Of a DNA stretch of 64,000 nucleotides, positions 22,262-32,565 are shown piece by piece. Each line of letters begins with the position of its first letter. The first letter of the stretch is position 1. This DNA comes from Doris montereyensis (lineage: Eukaryota > Mollusca > Gastropoda > Nudibranchia > Dorididae), in NCBI GenBank assembly GCA_037039925.1, contig JAXRKP010000425.1:231001-295000 (forward strand), read 5' to 3'. The notes beneath the pieces are model-generated. The model made no database searches, was not told where the DNA came from, and was given only the letters and a program-made list of their open reading frames with translations. The position numbers and the translations under genes were made by a program.

Positions 22262-22765
22262 TGGGCACGGTGGTCGTGGGTCGTTTAGGCTGCTTGGGAA
22301 CCAATGGAACAGCACGGCGGTCGTGGGTCATTTAGGCTGCTTGGGAACCCCTGGAACAGCACGTTGGCCGTGGGTCGTTTAGGCTGCTTGGGAACCCTTG
22401 GAACAGCACGGCGGTCGTGGGTAGTTTAGGCTGCTTGGGAACCCTTGGAACAGCACGCTGGTCGTGGGTCGTTTAGGCTGCTTGGGAACCCTTGGAAACA
22501 CGGCGGTCGTGGGTCGTTTAGGCTGCTTGGGAACCCTTGGAACAGCACGGCGGTCGTGGGTAGTTTAGGCTGCTTGGGAACCCTTGGAACAGCACGCTGG
22601 TCGTGGGTAGTTTCGTTGGAACAGCACGCTGGTCGTGGGTCGTTTGGGGACCCTTGGAACAACACGGCGGTCGTGGGTCGTTTACGCTGCTTGGGAACCT
22701 TTGGAATAACACGCTGGTCGTGGGTAGTTTAGGCTGCTTGGGAACCCTTGGAACAGCAACCAGCA
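22262..22765. repeat. 47-bp minisatellite, about 10 units
   Basis: The unit contains GGCGGTCGTGGGTCGTTTAG, GCTGCTTGGGAACCCTTGG and AACAGCAC. Two units near 22,610-22,680 are shortened. It ends about 25 bp before a SINE 3' tail. Confidence 0.95.
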
Positions 22766-22789
22766 CACTCACCCAGACACAGTGGGCGG

Positions 22790-22930
22790 GTGGTGGGCGA
22801 TGATAGTAGGTTCTTCCTCTTTCCTTTTCTCATTTTCACGTATCTTTCATCTTGCTATTGCCTCTTAATTCACCCAGAGATCACCGCCTGTATTTTTTTT
22901 ATAGTCGACTGGGAAAGTGTAAACAAGGCA
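22790..22930 (+). mobile_element. SINE 3'-region fragment
   Basis: It contains TATCTTTCATCTTGCTATTG, CCTCTTAATTCACCCAGAGATCACC and GACTGGGAAAGTG-like words. It matches the 3' region seen at 26,100-26,215, 39,570-39,705 and 58,500-58,800, where the core words are CCTCTTAATTCACC, GAGATCACC and TGGGTAAATTTC. Confidence 0.65.
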
Positions 22931-23029
22931 AATAATGCAAACACCCATAGGAGGCCTCAGACAGCTGAAGGCCGGGTACGGAACTAGACGAGTGGATTTG
23001 CTGGATGATCGGGGAGCTCCATAAGTGCA

Positions 23030-23055
23030 GTGCCCCCCCCCCCCCCCCGTCCCTT

Positions 23056-23118
<63 letters not shown>
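23030..23118. repeat. C-run and (CA)n microsatellite
   Basis: About 16 consecutive C at 23,033-23,048, then (CA)n of about 30 units at 23,058-23,118. Confidence 0.96.
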
Positions 23119-23119
<1 letters not shown>

Positions 23120-24050
23120 CTACCCTATCTCCATCCTTAATAAATGCCCAAGCTTAATTATTAGCCTTGAAAAGCAAATTGCTCTTGGTTGAACAATGTT
23201 GAACTCCAGACAGTTTGTGCTGACGTCCGTTTTCTTTCTCCATCTTTACAAATGTTTGAGATTGAGAGGGCAGTTTTTGGTTTGTCCAAATATTTCATGT
23301 TCTACCCAAGACAGTTGTGATGAATATTAGTCAGTTACGAACCCTAAGATCACCGTCATAAGGACAGGGTTACTTAAAAAGCAAACAAACAAATAAACAA
23401 AACACAGAGGGCGAGAGAAAACTGACATCCTGGACGTCAATTTGTAATTTTTATTTTTTTATTTTTATTTTTTATTACTAGTAGTAGTAAGCGTACCCGT
23501 TCTTGCAATGGTTTGGCGGTATGTACGAACATTACATATCACATGAAACAGAGAATTAGTTACACAAACAGTACATACAGGTTGGCGGAATATATGCTAC
23601 ACACGGATACACAAATTACATATCACCTGAAACAGAGAATTAGTTACAAATAGTACAAATAGTACATACGGGTTGGCGGAATGCATGCTAAAGACGGATA
23701 CACAAATTACTTATGAACTGAATTATTTGGTCGATAATGTTCTTTCTAGATCTATCTGAATGACTGTGAGTTTACCGATGGCTTACTACATACTATGTAA
23801 TAATAAAGAATAAACCTTGTCGGAGGTGGTTACAACTAGATCTAGATGGACGCAGAAAGGGATATGGCTTTGAACCAATTGTTTCATTTGTTTGAATTTG
23901 GAAAGGAAACTAACTCACATACGGGCTTGAACATTTGACATCGTTTTTGATTGAGATAAACATGAATTTATAGGCCGTATCCCCCAGGCTCACCGACTGT
24001 ACATCATTTATCCCCCAGCAGGCCATTTCATTCAAAGTCCTTTTCAACTC
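23119..24050. other. AT-rich sequence with a ~105-bp tandem duplication
   Basis: No gene is recognised. At about 23,530-23,735 a block containing ACATATCAC, GAAACAGAGAATTAGTTAC and GTACATAC-GGTTGGCGGAAT is present twice with minor changes. Confidence 0.7.
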
Positions 24051-24088
24051 GCTGGGGGGGGGGGGGGGCGGGGGCGGGCGAGGGGGGG
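24051..24088 (+). repeat. G-rich run
   Basis: About 16 consecutive G followed by GGGGGCGGGCGAGGGGGGG. The complementary C-run at 24,237-24,252 could pair with it. It can form a quadruplex on the plus strand. Confidence 0.85.
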
Positions 24089-24715
24089 CATACAAAACAC
24101 AGGCCTTTAAGGCTTTTCACGATAGCACTCTGACAAGATCTTACTCTACTTATAGCTGGGAGCTCACAAACCTTAGTCCAATGAGGAAAGTAGAGAAGTT
24201 TCTTTCCGAAGGAGGGTACAACGTTGTGAACTCCTCCTCCCCCCCCCCCCCCATCTGTGTCGTAGTGATTACCAGGTCGCAACAACGCTACGATTCAGCT
24301 GCACCGCCTCATAAAAAGAACACTGCGTCAATACATTTTTCAACTATATAATACAATGCACTGAATGACAAACGCTACAATACACTACAATAGAGCACAA
24401 TACATTGCAATACAATATATTGCTATGCGATACAATACCATTGAAAGGGTTAATATATATTAAGCCTATGGTGTGTCCTTTGTAACCCTGTCCCGATATG
24501 CATACATGGTCTTTAGGGAACAAAAGAATGGTAATTATGGTAATGGTTATAACATTTCTATGGCAATAGCATTTGACGTCGATAGATTTAGTTTGTACTT
24601 AATAAAAGGAACACTAAGCATTCATTAGAGCAGAAAACACATTAGGAATAGTTGTTTCCATCATTACAAATGAATACCCATTAAATACATAGATGTACAT
24701 GTATGTATTTCAAAG
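24089..24715. other. Unique AT-rich sequence
   Basis: An ATACA(C/A)TACAATAC-like degenerate repeat occurs at 24,325-24,445. Nothing else is recognised. Confidence 0.6.
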
Positions 24716-24719
24716 ACCC

Positions 24720-25090
24720 CAGCTTTCGATCAATCGCATTTTTGAAAGTGGTCACTAACGAAGCAGTTCTAGTTTCTAGTTTCAGGCTGTTCCAAAGATT
24801 TGCGACCCGATCAAACAAATGGATACCCTCGTAAAGTGGTACTACATTATCTTTCTATACAAATATAAACTTTGCATATTTCTCCTTTGGTAGGACATGG
24901 TACCGTCGCATATTTAAAAAAAAATATACTGAAACATCGATATAATTGTCCACTTGATGAATAATTTTTTTTATATAGCTGAATGAGATATCCTCCAAGG
25001 CTCTACTATTTTAACGTAGGTAAGGCCACCTGCTTTTAGCGCTCTCCGTAAGATGATATAATAATTACGTGTATCCCTTCTTAGTACACA
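24720..25090 (-). pseudogene. LINE RT C-terminal fragment (CR1/L2/Rex-like)
   Basis: The minus strand near 24,850-24,735 reads HLFDRVANLWNSLKLE then TFKNAIDRKLG. This resembles the RVVNIWNSLP...FKN-LD-L ending common at the C-terminus of CR1/L2/Rex1-type LINE ORF2 proteins. An RRYHVLPKEKYAKFIF block precedes it. Several stops interrupt it, and the 5' part is missing. The family call is from a short motif only. Confidence 0.5.
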
Positions 25091-25317
25091 ACAAAACAGT
25101 TAAAAAAACCACCCCGCAACGATTAAACTGACTCCAGATACAGTTGTCATATTTGAGTCTTGACTTTACGAGGCGTGTTTTAAACAAATGATCACAAACA
25201 TTTTACGGTATATATCTAGACACCTGTTATTTGTTTTATACTACCTGTATCACCTAATTAACATACTACGTGTATTAGCTTTATTAATACTGTCAGTGAC
25301 ATGTTGATGATATCGAA

Positions 25318-25640
25318 CTTATGGGGGCTCTGTCTAAGAACTATAAAAGGAACTATATCCCCTATATAAAAGGGATTTTGTTTTTACCCAACATCAGATC
25401 TGCCCCCCCCCCCCACGCCGCCCTCCCACACAAACACAACAAAAACCCAACAACAAAGAACCAACCACAACAAAAAAAAACTTATGGGGGCTCTGTCTAA
25501 GAACTATAAAAGGAACTATATTCCCTATATAAAAGGGATTTTGTTTTTACCCAACATCAGATCTCCCCCCCTCCCCCCCCACCCCGCCCCCTCCCACACA
25601 AACACAACAAAAACCCAACAACAAAGAACCAACCACAACA
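25318..25640. repeat. Tandem duplication of a ~162-bp block
   Basis: A block starting CTTATGGGGGCTCTGTCTAA, containing TATATAAAAGGGATTTTG and a C-run, and ending CAACCACAACAAA, occurs at 25,318-25,478 and again at 25,481-25,642. The copies are almost identical, so the duplication is recent. Confidence 0.92.
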
Positions 25641-25799
25641 AAACAACAAAACAACTGAAAACATTGGAAGCCCATTACGTACTCCCCAACGAAGTAAAAA
25701 AACAAAACTGAAATATTGTAATTATTGTAATGGCATGAGTAGCATAGATTAGTTGTGGATGGCCGGACTGCTGACTGTGCAGTGTTCCTAATTCTGACA

Positions 25800-26215
25800 G
25801 CCCCGACATTGTGGCTTTAAGCCCTGGCGGTGGAAAACAAGTTCTTGTGATTTTCGAGTCAAAACCCATGCGGGGCTCCCTGGTCCAGGTAGGTGGAACG
25901 ATACCTAGTCCCATTGGAGACGGACGATAAAAAGGAGGCCCCATGTAGATCACGACACTCTGTGCACGTTAAAGATCCCTTGGCCATTTAGAGGGCAGTT
26001 TTGGGCAGAATCCAGTCTCCTTCCTTCTAGTCGGCGGGCTGATGTTCTAAGTCTTCAATTTCGCCAGCATTTGTACTATCGGCGGTCCTACTGGTAGTTT
26101 CTTTCTCTCTTTCACTTCTTCTTTTTCGTCTTGTTGATTCCTCTTAATTCACCCTGAGATCACCACATATCACGGACTGGGTAAATTTCAATGAACTAAT
26201 CTTTTTTTGTTCAGT
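25800..26215 (+). mobile_element. SINE-2 copy
   Basis: It carries the SINE-2 core CTGGTCCAGGTAGGTGGAAC, GAGACGGACGATAAAAAGGA and GTGCACGTTAAAGATCCCTT. It continues through CTTCAATTTCGCCAGCATTT at 26,054 to a 3' tail with CACCCTGAGATCACC and ACTGGGTAAATTTCAATG. The tRNA-like head is degraded. Other copies are at 38.8, 51.1, 53.5 and 53.8 kb. Confidence 0.8.
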
Positions 26216-26329
26216 TCCCTGAAATCCTTAATTTCCCCCATTTCACATTTGTCAAAGTCCCCATTATGACGTTAAAGGACCTTGTGTTTAGAGCCTCAGC
26301 CTACTGGAGGTCCATTTAACCTTTTTCGT

Positions 26330-27268
26330 CATTTGTCCAGTTCCCTGGGAAGCCTTCAAGTTCCCCCGCATTTGTTCAGTTCCCTGGAAAGCCTTCAATT
26401 TCCCCACACCGGGGTTTGTTAAGTTCCCCGTGAAGCATTCAATTTCCCCTGCATTTGTCCAGCTTCCCCGGAAGCCTTCAATTTCCCCCTGCATTTGTCC
26501 AGTTCCCTTTTAGGGAAGCCTTCAATTTCCCCCGCATTTGTTCAGTTCCCTGGAAACCTTCAATTTCCCCAGCATTTGTCCAGTTCCCTGGAAAGCCTTC
26601 AATTTCGCCAGCATTTGTCCAGTTCCTGAGAAGCCTTCAATTTCCCCCGCATTTGTTCATTCCCTGAAAGCCTTCCCCAGCATTTGTCCAGTTCATGGGA
26701 AGCCTTCAGTTTCCCCAGCATTTGCTCAGTTCCTGGGAAGCCTTCAATTCCTCCCGCATTTGTCCAGTTCCCGAGGAAACCTTCAATTTCCCTCGCATTT
26801 GTCCAGTTCCTGGAAAGCCTTCAATTTCCCCCGCATTTGTCCAGTTCGTTTAAAAGCCTTCAATTTCGCCCGCATTTGTCCAGTTCGTTTAAAAGCCTTC
26901 AATTTCCCCCGCATTTGTCCAGTTCCATCGGAAGCCTTCAATATCCCCCGCATTTGTCCAGTTCCCTGGGAAGCCTTCAATTTCCCTCGCATTTTCCAGT
27001 TCCATCGGAAGCTTCAATTTCCCCCGCATATGTCCAGTTCCATCGGAAACCTTCAATTTACCCCCGCATATGTCCAGTTCCACTGGAAACCTTCAATTTC
27101 CCCCGCGTATGTCCAGTTCCACCGGAAACCTTCAACTTCTCCCGCATTTGTCCAGTTCCCTCGGAAGCCTCCAATTTCACCCACATTTGTCCAGTTTCCT
27201 GGAAAGCCTTCGATTTCGCCCGCATTTGTCCAGTTCCTGGAAAGCCTTCAATCCCCCCCGCATTTTAA
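26330..27268. repeat. 39-bp minisatellite, about 24 units
   Basis: The unit is CTTCAATTTCCCCCGCATTT then GTCCAGTTCCCTGGGAAGC. Thirteen codons per unit keep frames open and produce artefactual reading frames. A direct repeat with CCATTATGACGTTAAAGGAC and TTAGAGCCTCAGCCTAC flanks the array (26,263-26,305 and 27,545-27,590). Confidence 0.95.
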
Positions 27269-27274
27269 AGCCTT

Positions 27275-27550
27275 GGTGAGTTGATGGTCGAGTGGTTAAG
27301 CTGCCAGACTTGGGATCATGAGGTCAAGGGTTCGAATCCTAGCAAAGCTAGGTCCAACGTTGTGTTTCTTGGGAAAGACAATTAACACGTTTTCCACCTA
27401 TTCGACATAAGTGTCAAAGGGTACAAGTACTAGCTTCGTTGAGTCAAAATTCTGCGTCAGACTAGCGGCCTGTCCGCAAGCGGATTATTATCACCTGTCT
27501 CGCTTCACGTTGTGGAAACCAGGATAAGCTCCGGCTCTATCGGCCATTAT
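27275..27550 (+). mobile_element. SINE-1 copy with intact tRNA-like head
   Basis: The A box region is GATGGTCGAGTGGTTAAG and the B box is GGTTCGAATCC. The body follows with CTTGGGAAAGACAATTAACA, GTACAAGTACTAGCTT, ATCACCTGTCTCGCTTCAC and GGATAAGCTCCGGCTC. It begins directly at the end of the 39-bp array. A Ser- or Leu-tRNA-like origin is plausible from the A box. Confidence 0.85.
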
Positions 27551-27717
27551 GACGTTAAAGGACCTTTGTGTTTAGAGCCTCAGCCTACCCCTAATGGATA
27601 CACATCTCCCCACCCCTTCTCTTTTGCTGGTCTCTGCTCTCTCCTATGCTCTTGTATGCTCTTCTATTTACTAATAACCTACCGCCTCCCTCTTTCGCTT
27701 CGCCCCCGCCCCCTTCC

Positions 27718-27854
27718 ACACGCACTCTCACACACACACATTCTCGCGCACGCACTCACACACACATTCTCACGCACGCACTCACACACACATTCTCACG
27801 CACGCATTCTCACGCACACATTCTCACGCACGCACTCTCACACACACATTCTCA
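27718..27854. repeat. CA-rich short minisatellite
   Basis: Repeats of ACACATTCTCACGCACGCAC. Confidence 0.9.
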
Positions 27855-28057
27855 GGCCAAAACTATTCTACTATGGTGCCGCTAACACTAACAGCGGTGA
27901 GTTGTGTTCGATTGCACCACTACACCATATCCCCGGTTGATGACTAAACTGTATTATGTACATGAGCGGACGGTTTAATATCATACTGATTATGTTTGAT
28001 TTTCAGTCGAACACAACTCACCGGGGTGTATCGTACCGTAGTTGTGTAGCTTTGGTC
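27855..28057. mobile_element. Small TIR element (MITE-like), 203 bp
   Basis: The ends are imperfect inverted repeats: GGCCAAAACTATTCTAC on the left, and on the right, read in reverse, GACCAAAGCTACACAAC. A perfect 16-bp inverted pair, GGTGAGTTGTGTTCGA, lies inside at 27,896-27,911 and 28,007-28,022. It has no coding capacity and sits between two CA-rich tracts, as if inserted into one. Confidence 0.55.
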
Positions 28058-28068
28058 TAAAAGAATTG

Positions 28069-28069
<1 letters not shown>

Positions 28070-28124
<55 letters not shown>
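28070..28124. repeat. (CA)n microsatellite
   Basis: About 26 uninterrupted CA units. Confidence 0.97.
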
Positions 28125-28127
<3 letters not shown>

Positions 28128-28635
28128 GAGCATAAACAGGGTCACTGATTTCATTTACAAGTCATGGGCTCAGAATTATGTATATTTCGTCCTATCTCGA
28201 TATATACATCTACACATTTAACGATTTTTGAGTTGTCTGCATTATCAGACTCGTGGTCGTCAGTTTTCCTGTCTCAGAATTCTTTAATGAAACAATGTAG
28301 TCTGTTTAATTTGATTTACGCTTGTCACAAATTTCACTTGCATTTTATCTTTAACTCCATATTTTCTTTTTAGATCTAGCTGAGAACTTACTTTAGTGGG
28401 GTGTTTTTTCATCTTCTCAAAGTTGGTTTATGTGAAGTAACACTATACTTCAGAGTCGACAACGACCTAACATCTCTAAAATAAAAAAGCGTTGCTGTTT
28501 GTTTCTTGCCCTCCGCTGTTGACACGACGACTAAATCTTTGTCTCAATGGACTCGCCAAGCTGTCGGTGTGTGGATGAAGAGGCCGGTCTCTGGGGGACA
28601 AGACGCGAGGCTCGTGTATTTGTAGATCTATGGAT
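28125..28635. other. Unique sequence, no gene recognised
   Basis: A 69-codon frame at 28,164-28,373 has no recognisable motif. Confidence 0.5.
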
Positions 28636-28965
28636 GTGTCTGTGAGGTTGTGTGACAGTGTGGGTATTTTTTTTATGGATGGTGTGAGTGAGGGAGTGTG
28701 TGGGTGTGTATGTAAGTGTGTGTCGTGTGTCTGTGTATGTTTTTTTTCTTATCCTTACACTCTTCTTTAAGACGTGATGTCTCCTTCGTCTGTCTCCATG
28801 GGTGGTGTGAGTTAGTGAGTTTGTCTGCATGTGTCTGTCTGTCTGTGTGTGTATGTGTGTGTGTGTGTGTGTGTCTGTTTGTATGTGTTTTCTTTTTATC
28901 CTCATATTCCTTCGTGTATTTGTTGGGATGGTGTGTGTGTGTGTGTGTGTGTGTTTGAGTGGAAG
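28636..28965. repeat. GT/TGTC-rich low-complexity tract
   Basis: GTGTGTGT runs at 28,848-28,874 and 28,933-28,953 with TGTGAGTGAGGG-like spacers. Two blocks share TTATCCT-ACTC/ATTC and T-run words, suggesting an older duplication. Confidence 0.8.
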
Positions 28966-29227
28966 TGTCTGTATGTCTGCACACCAACACAATGCACATC
29001 AATACTAGCAATACGTGATACCATTAGCTACACTCTCATGGCCACGTTTATCTTTCAAAAATGTCCTGCAATCAATCAAAGAGAAATTTCTGCGTTTACG
29101 GCGCTCTCACCGCAGCTTTCTAAAGTGATCCTGAAACGACGGGAGATCATAAGTTGTTGTTTTTTCCCTCTCCAATGCTGGGAGGCATGTACCTACTGTT
29201 TAGAGCATCGATCAAATATAATAATGC

Positions 29228-29820
29228 ATACAACAACGGCAACAGCAACAAAATCAATAACAGGAACAACATCAGGAACAACAGCAGCAACAGCCACAAC
29301 AGGAACAAAGAACAATAACAACAATAACAACAGGACAGCAACAACAACAATAACAATAGGAACAATAATAACAGTAACAACAAGACCAAAATAACAACAA
29401 TAACAACAGGAACAACGACAAAAACAATAAAACAATAACAACAGGAAAGACAATAACAACAAGAACAACAGGATCAACGACAATAACTATCAACAATAAC
29501 AACAGGAAAGACAATAACAACAAGAACAACAGGAACAACGACAATAACAATATCAACAATAACAACAGGAAAGACAACAACAATAAGAACAGGAACAGCG
29601 ACAATAACAATAACAACAATAACAACATGAAAGACAACAACAATAGGATAAAAACAACAACAATAACAACATGAAAGACAACAACAATAGGATAAAAAAA
29701 CCCAACAGTAACAACAGGAACAACGACAATAACAATAACAACAATAGCAACAGGAAAAACAACAACAATAACAACAACAGGAACAAAACAACAACAATGA
29801 CAACAACAGGAACAAAAACA
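29228..29820. repeat. CAA-based minisatellite
   Basis: ACAACAATAACAACAGGAAC- and AACGACAATAACAAC-type units of about 36-45 bp are built on CAA/TAA trinucleotides. The V/L/F- and C-rich frames on the minus strand are repeat artefacts. Confidence 0.93.
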
Positions 29821-29929
29821 CTGACCAAAGGCTGAGGGAGTTAAGCCTGACAGAAAACAAACTGCTGCCTTAAGGCTGGTTTTGATGATTGACCAAAGGC
29901 TAAGGAGTTAACCTGACAGAAAATAGCAA

Positions 29930-30840
29930 GGCCCGGTTGGGGGGGGGGCTCAAGGTGACATCCCCACCATCTACCTAGGATACAGTGAGCTAATCCCCTG
30001 CTTATCCAAAACCAAACTGATTCAAAGAAAGAAATATGATAACCTGGCTTGATCGAAGACGACTGAAAAGAACACGGACTGTGATTTTTGGAACATGGAA
30101 CATTAGAGCAATAAATGGAAACGAGCTAGAAATAGCTGAAGAAATGGAAAACATTCATTTTGGCCATTACAGAAACAAAGGAAAAAGGACAAAACTTGAT
30201 TCAACATGTCAAAGAAGAGCTAGAAAATGATATACTTAGTGCAAAGGCATGACAAGCTATTAGCTTTCCGGCTAAAGAGAAAATATTAAACCAAAAGACT
30301 TAGCGACCAAACGGAGACACCACCAAAGAGAAAACGATATCTTCGAACACGGTTACAAATAGCTACAGAGAATCTCAAACCCAAACAGGAACTTATGGAG
30401 GGAGATTTGAACGATAGAGAGCAACAATGCAGAAACATCAGGATAGTAATAGGAAAAGGAGAGACAAGAACTTCTAGAACTAATAGATTGTTGTCTAAAG
30501 AAATAGAGACATGTTTATCCTCATAAAGATACATTCACAGAGTAAATTGAACAGTCAATGATGGACTACACCATTACAGTACATTGGATGCAGAGTAAAC
30601 AGACGAGCAGAAATATTTAGCAATCAAAGTGATTGCCAAAATGAGATTACTGACTGAAGAAGACAATCAGACAAGAAAAGAGAAGAAAGCTACTTAGTAA
30701 AAATAGAATAACTAAATAAACCAAGTAAAACAGATATACCAATCCAGGATAAAAGATTTATCAGAGAGCAGATGGATTTGAAGATAGTACATTAGAAGAA
30801 AAATGGCAACAGTATAAAGAAATACACAAATATTAGGAAT
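29930..30840 (+). pseudogene. RTE-like LINE endonuclease fragment (broken)
   Basis: An apurinic-type endonuclease nicks target DNA for LINE insertion. Motifs in order are VIFGTWNIRAINGNELEIAE (30,080-30,140), LAITETKEKGQ after a frameshift (about 30,160), GDLNDR (about 30,400), SMMDYTIT (about 30,560), and LAIKVIAKMRLL (about 30,620) near where SDH is expected. The ITETK-K-G motif favours an RTE-type clade. At least four frame changes and several stops occur. After LEEKWQQYKE (about 30,810) the RT is absent and a tRNA-like element begins. The 5' flank at 29,820-29,930 has a short duplication around GACCAAAGGCTGAGGGAGTT. Confidence 0.8.
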
Positions 30841-30854
30841 AACAGAAACAAATA

Positions 30855-30932
30855 TTGGAGCCATGGGGATTGAACCATCGACCTCTTGGTTGCACCTAGA
30901 AAAGATACCAACCGAGCTCTGACATTGAATAT
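30855..30932 (-). mobile_element. tRNA-like SINE head or tRNA pseudogene
   Basis: The minus strand reads AGAGCTCGGTTGGTA (A box like) and then GGTCGATGGTTCAATCCCC (B box GGTTCAATCCC). The spacing suits a tRNA-derived promoter, but the anticodon arm is not a clean stem and the acceptor stem does not pair, so it is not a functional tRNA gene. Confidence 0.6.
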
Positions 30933-31393
30933 GCCAACCTTTGATCTCAGGTCCAACAGAAGAAAGAAGAAGGCCTAACCATGCCAGGTCTAACATTGAT
31001 ATATGCCTTTTCATCTCAGTTCAAAAAGAAATCCAAGAATTCGCACTAACCATGCCAGGTCTAACATTGATATATGCCCTTTGATCTCAGTTCAAAAGAA
31101 ATCCAAGAAAACGCCTAACCATGCCAGGTCTAACATTGATATATGCCCTTTTTGATCTCAGTTCAAAGAAATCCAAAGAATTTCTAACCATGCCAGGTTT
31201 AACATTGATATGCCTTTTCATCTCAGTTCAAAGAAAATCAAGAATTCGCATAACCATACCAGGTCTAACATTGATATGCCTTTTGATCTCAGTTCAAAGA
31301 AATCCAAGAATTCGCCTAACCATGCCAGGTCTAACATTGATATATGCCTTTTGGATCTCAGTTCAAAGAAATCCAGAATTCGCCTAACCATAT
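30920..31393. repeat. 68-bp minisatellite, about 7 units
   Basis: The unit contains GTCTAACATTGATATATGCC, TTTTGATCTCAGTTCAAAGA and AATCCAAGAATTCGCCTAAC. The first unit (30,921) overlaps the end of the tRNA-like element and is the most divergent, consistent with being the seed. Confidence 0.92.
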
Positions 31394-32515
31394 TCACTAT
31401 CTCACATCTTCCATCGTGTCATTTCTTTTTCTTTCACACTATCTCATATCTTCCATCATGTCGTTTCCTTTTTCACACTATCTCATCTTCCATCATGTCT
31501 TCCATCTTCATGTCGTTTTCTTTCACACTATCTCACATCTTCCATGCACACTTCTTCACACTATCTCCATCTTCCATCGTGTCATTTCCTTCTTTCACAC
31601 TATCTCACATCTTCCATCATGTCGTTTTCTTCTTTCACATTATCTCACATCTTCCATCATGTCGTTTCCTTTTTTCACACTATCTCATCTTCCATTGTGT
31701 CGTTTCATCTTTCTTTCACACTATCTCACATCTTCCATCGTGTCTTCCATTTTTTCTTTCACACTATCTCACATCTTCCATCGTGTCGTTTCCTTTCTTT
31801 CACACTATCTCACATCTTCCATCGTGTCGTTTCCTTTCTTTCACACTCACATCTTCCATCGTGTCATTTTCTTCTTTCACACTATCTCACATCTTCCATC
31901 ATGTCGTTTTCTTTCTTTCACACTATCTCATCTTCCATCGTGTCGTTTTCTTTCTTTTTCACTATCTCATCATCTTCCATCGTGTCATTTTCCTTTCTTT
32001 CACACTATCTCACATCTTCCATCATGTCGTTTCCTTTCTTTCACACTATCTCACATCTTCCATCGTGAATTTTCTTCTTTCACACTATCTCACATCTTCC
32101 GTTGTGTCTTTTTCTTCTTTCACACTATCTCACATCTTCCATCATGTCGATTTTTTCTTTCACACTATCTCATCTTCCATCGTGTCATTTCTTTCTTTCA
32201 CTATCTCACATCTTCCACATCTTCCATTGTGTCTTTTTCTTCTTTCACACTATCTCACATCTTCCGTTGTGTCTTTTTCTTTCTTTCACACTATCTCACA
32301 TCTTCAATTGTGATTTTCTTCTTTCACACTATCTCAATGTGTCTTTTTCTGGTTCTTTCACACTATCTCACATCTTCCATCGTGTCGTTTTCTTCTTTCA
32401 CACTATCTCACATCTTCCGTTGTGTCTTTTTCTTCTTTCACTATCTCATCTTCCATCATGTCGTTTTCTTCTTTCACACTATCTCACATCTTCCACTGTG
32501 TCGTTTTCTTTTAAA
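31394..32515. repeat. ~40-bp minisatellite, about 28 units
   Basis: The unit is TTCACACTATCTCACATCTT then CCATCGTGTCGTTTTCTTCT. It is rich in short units. Its last unit runs into a SINE 3' tail at 32,516. Confidence 0.95.
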
Positions 32516-32565
32516 CTCATCCTGATAATCGACGCCCATGAATGGCGAACCGGGGGTAAATTGCA
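32516..32565 (+). mobile_element. SINE 3'-tail fragment
   Basis: ACTCATCCTGATAATCGAC, then AACCGGGGGTAAATTGCAAT, parallels the ATTCACCCTGAGATCACC and ACTGGGTAAATTTCAATG tail at 26,145-26,210. Confidence 0.55.

Noticed and set aside
26455..27284. Proline/phenylalanine-rich 248-codon frame
   Set aside because: It is a translation of the 39-bp minisatellite (13 codons per unit).
27275..27350. Functional tRNA gene
   Set aside because: It has A and B boxes but no closing acceptor stem, and the same head with the same body recurs at 39.0 and 42.2 kb, so it is a SINE.
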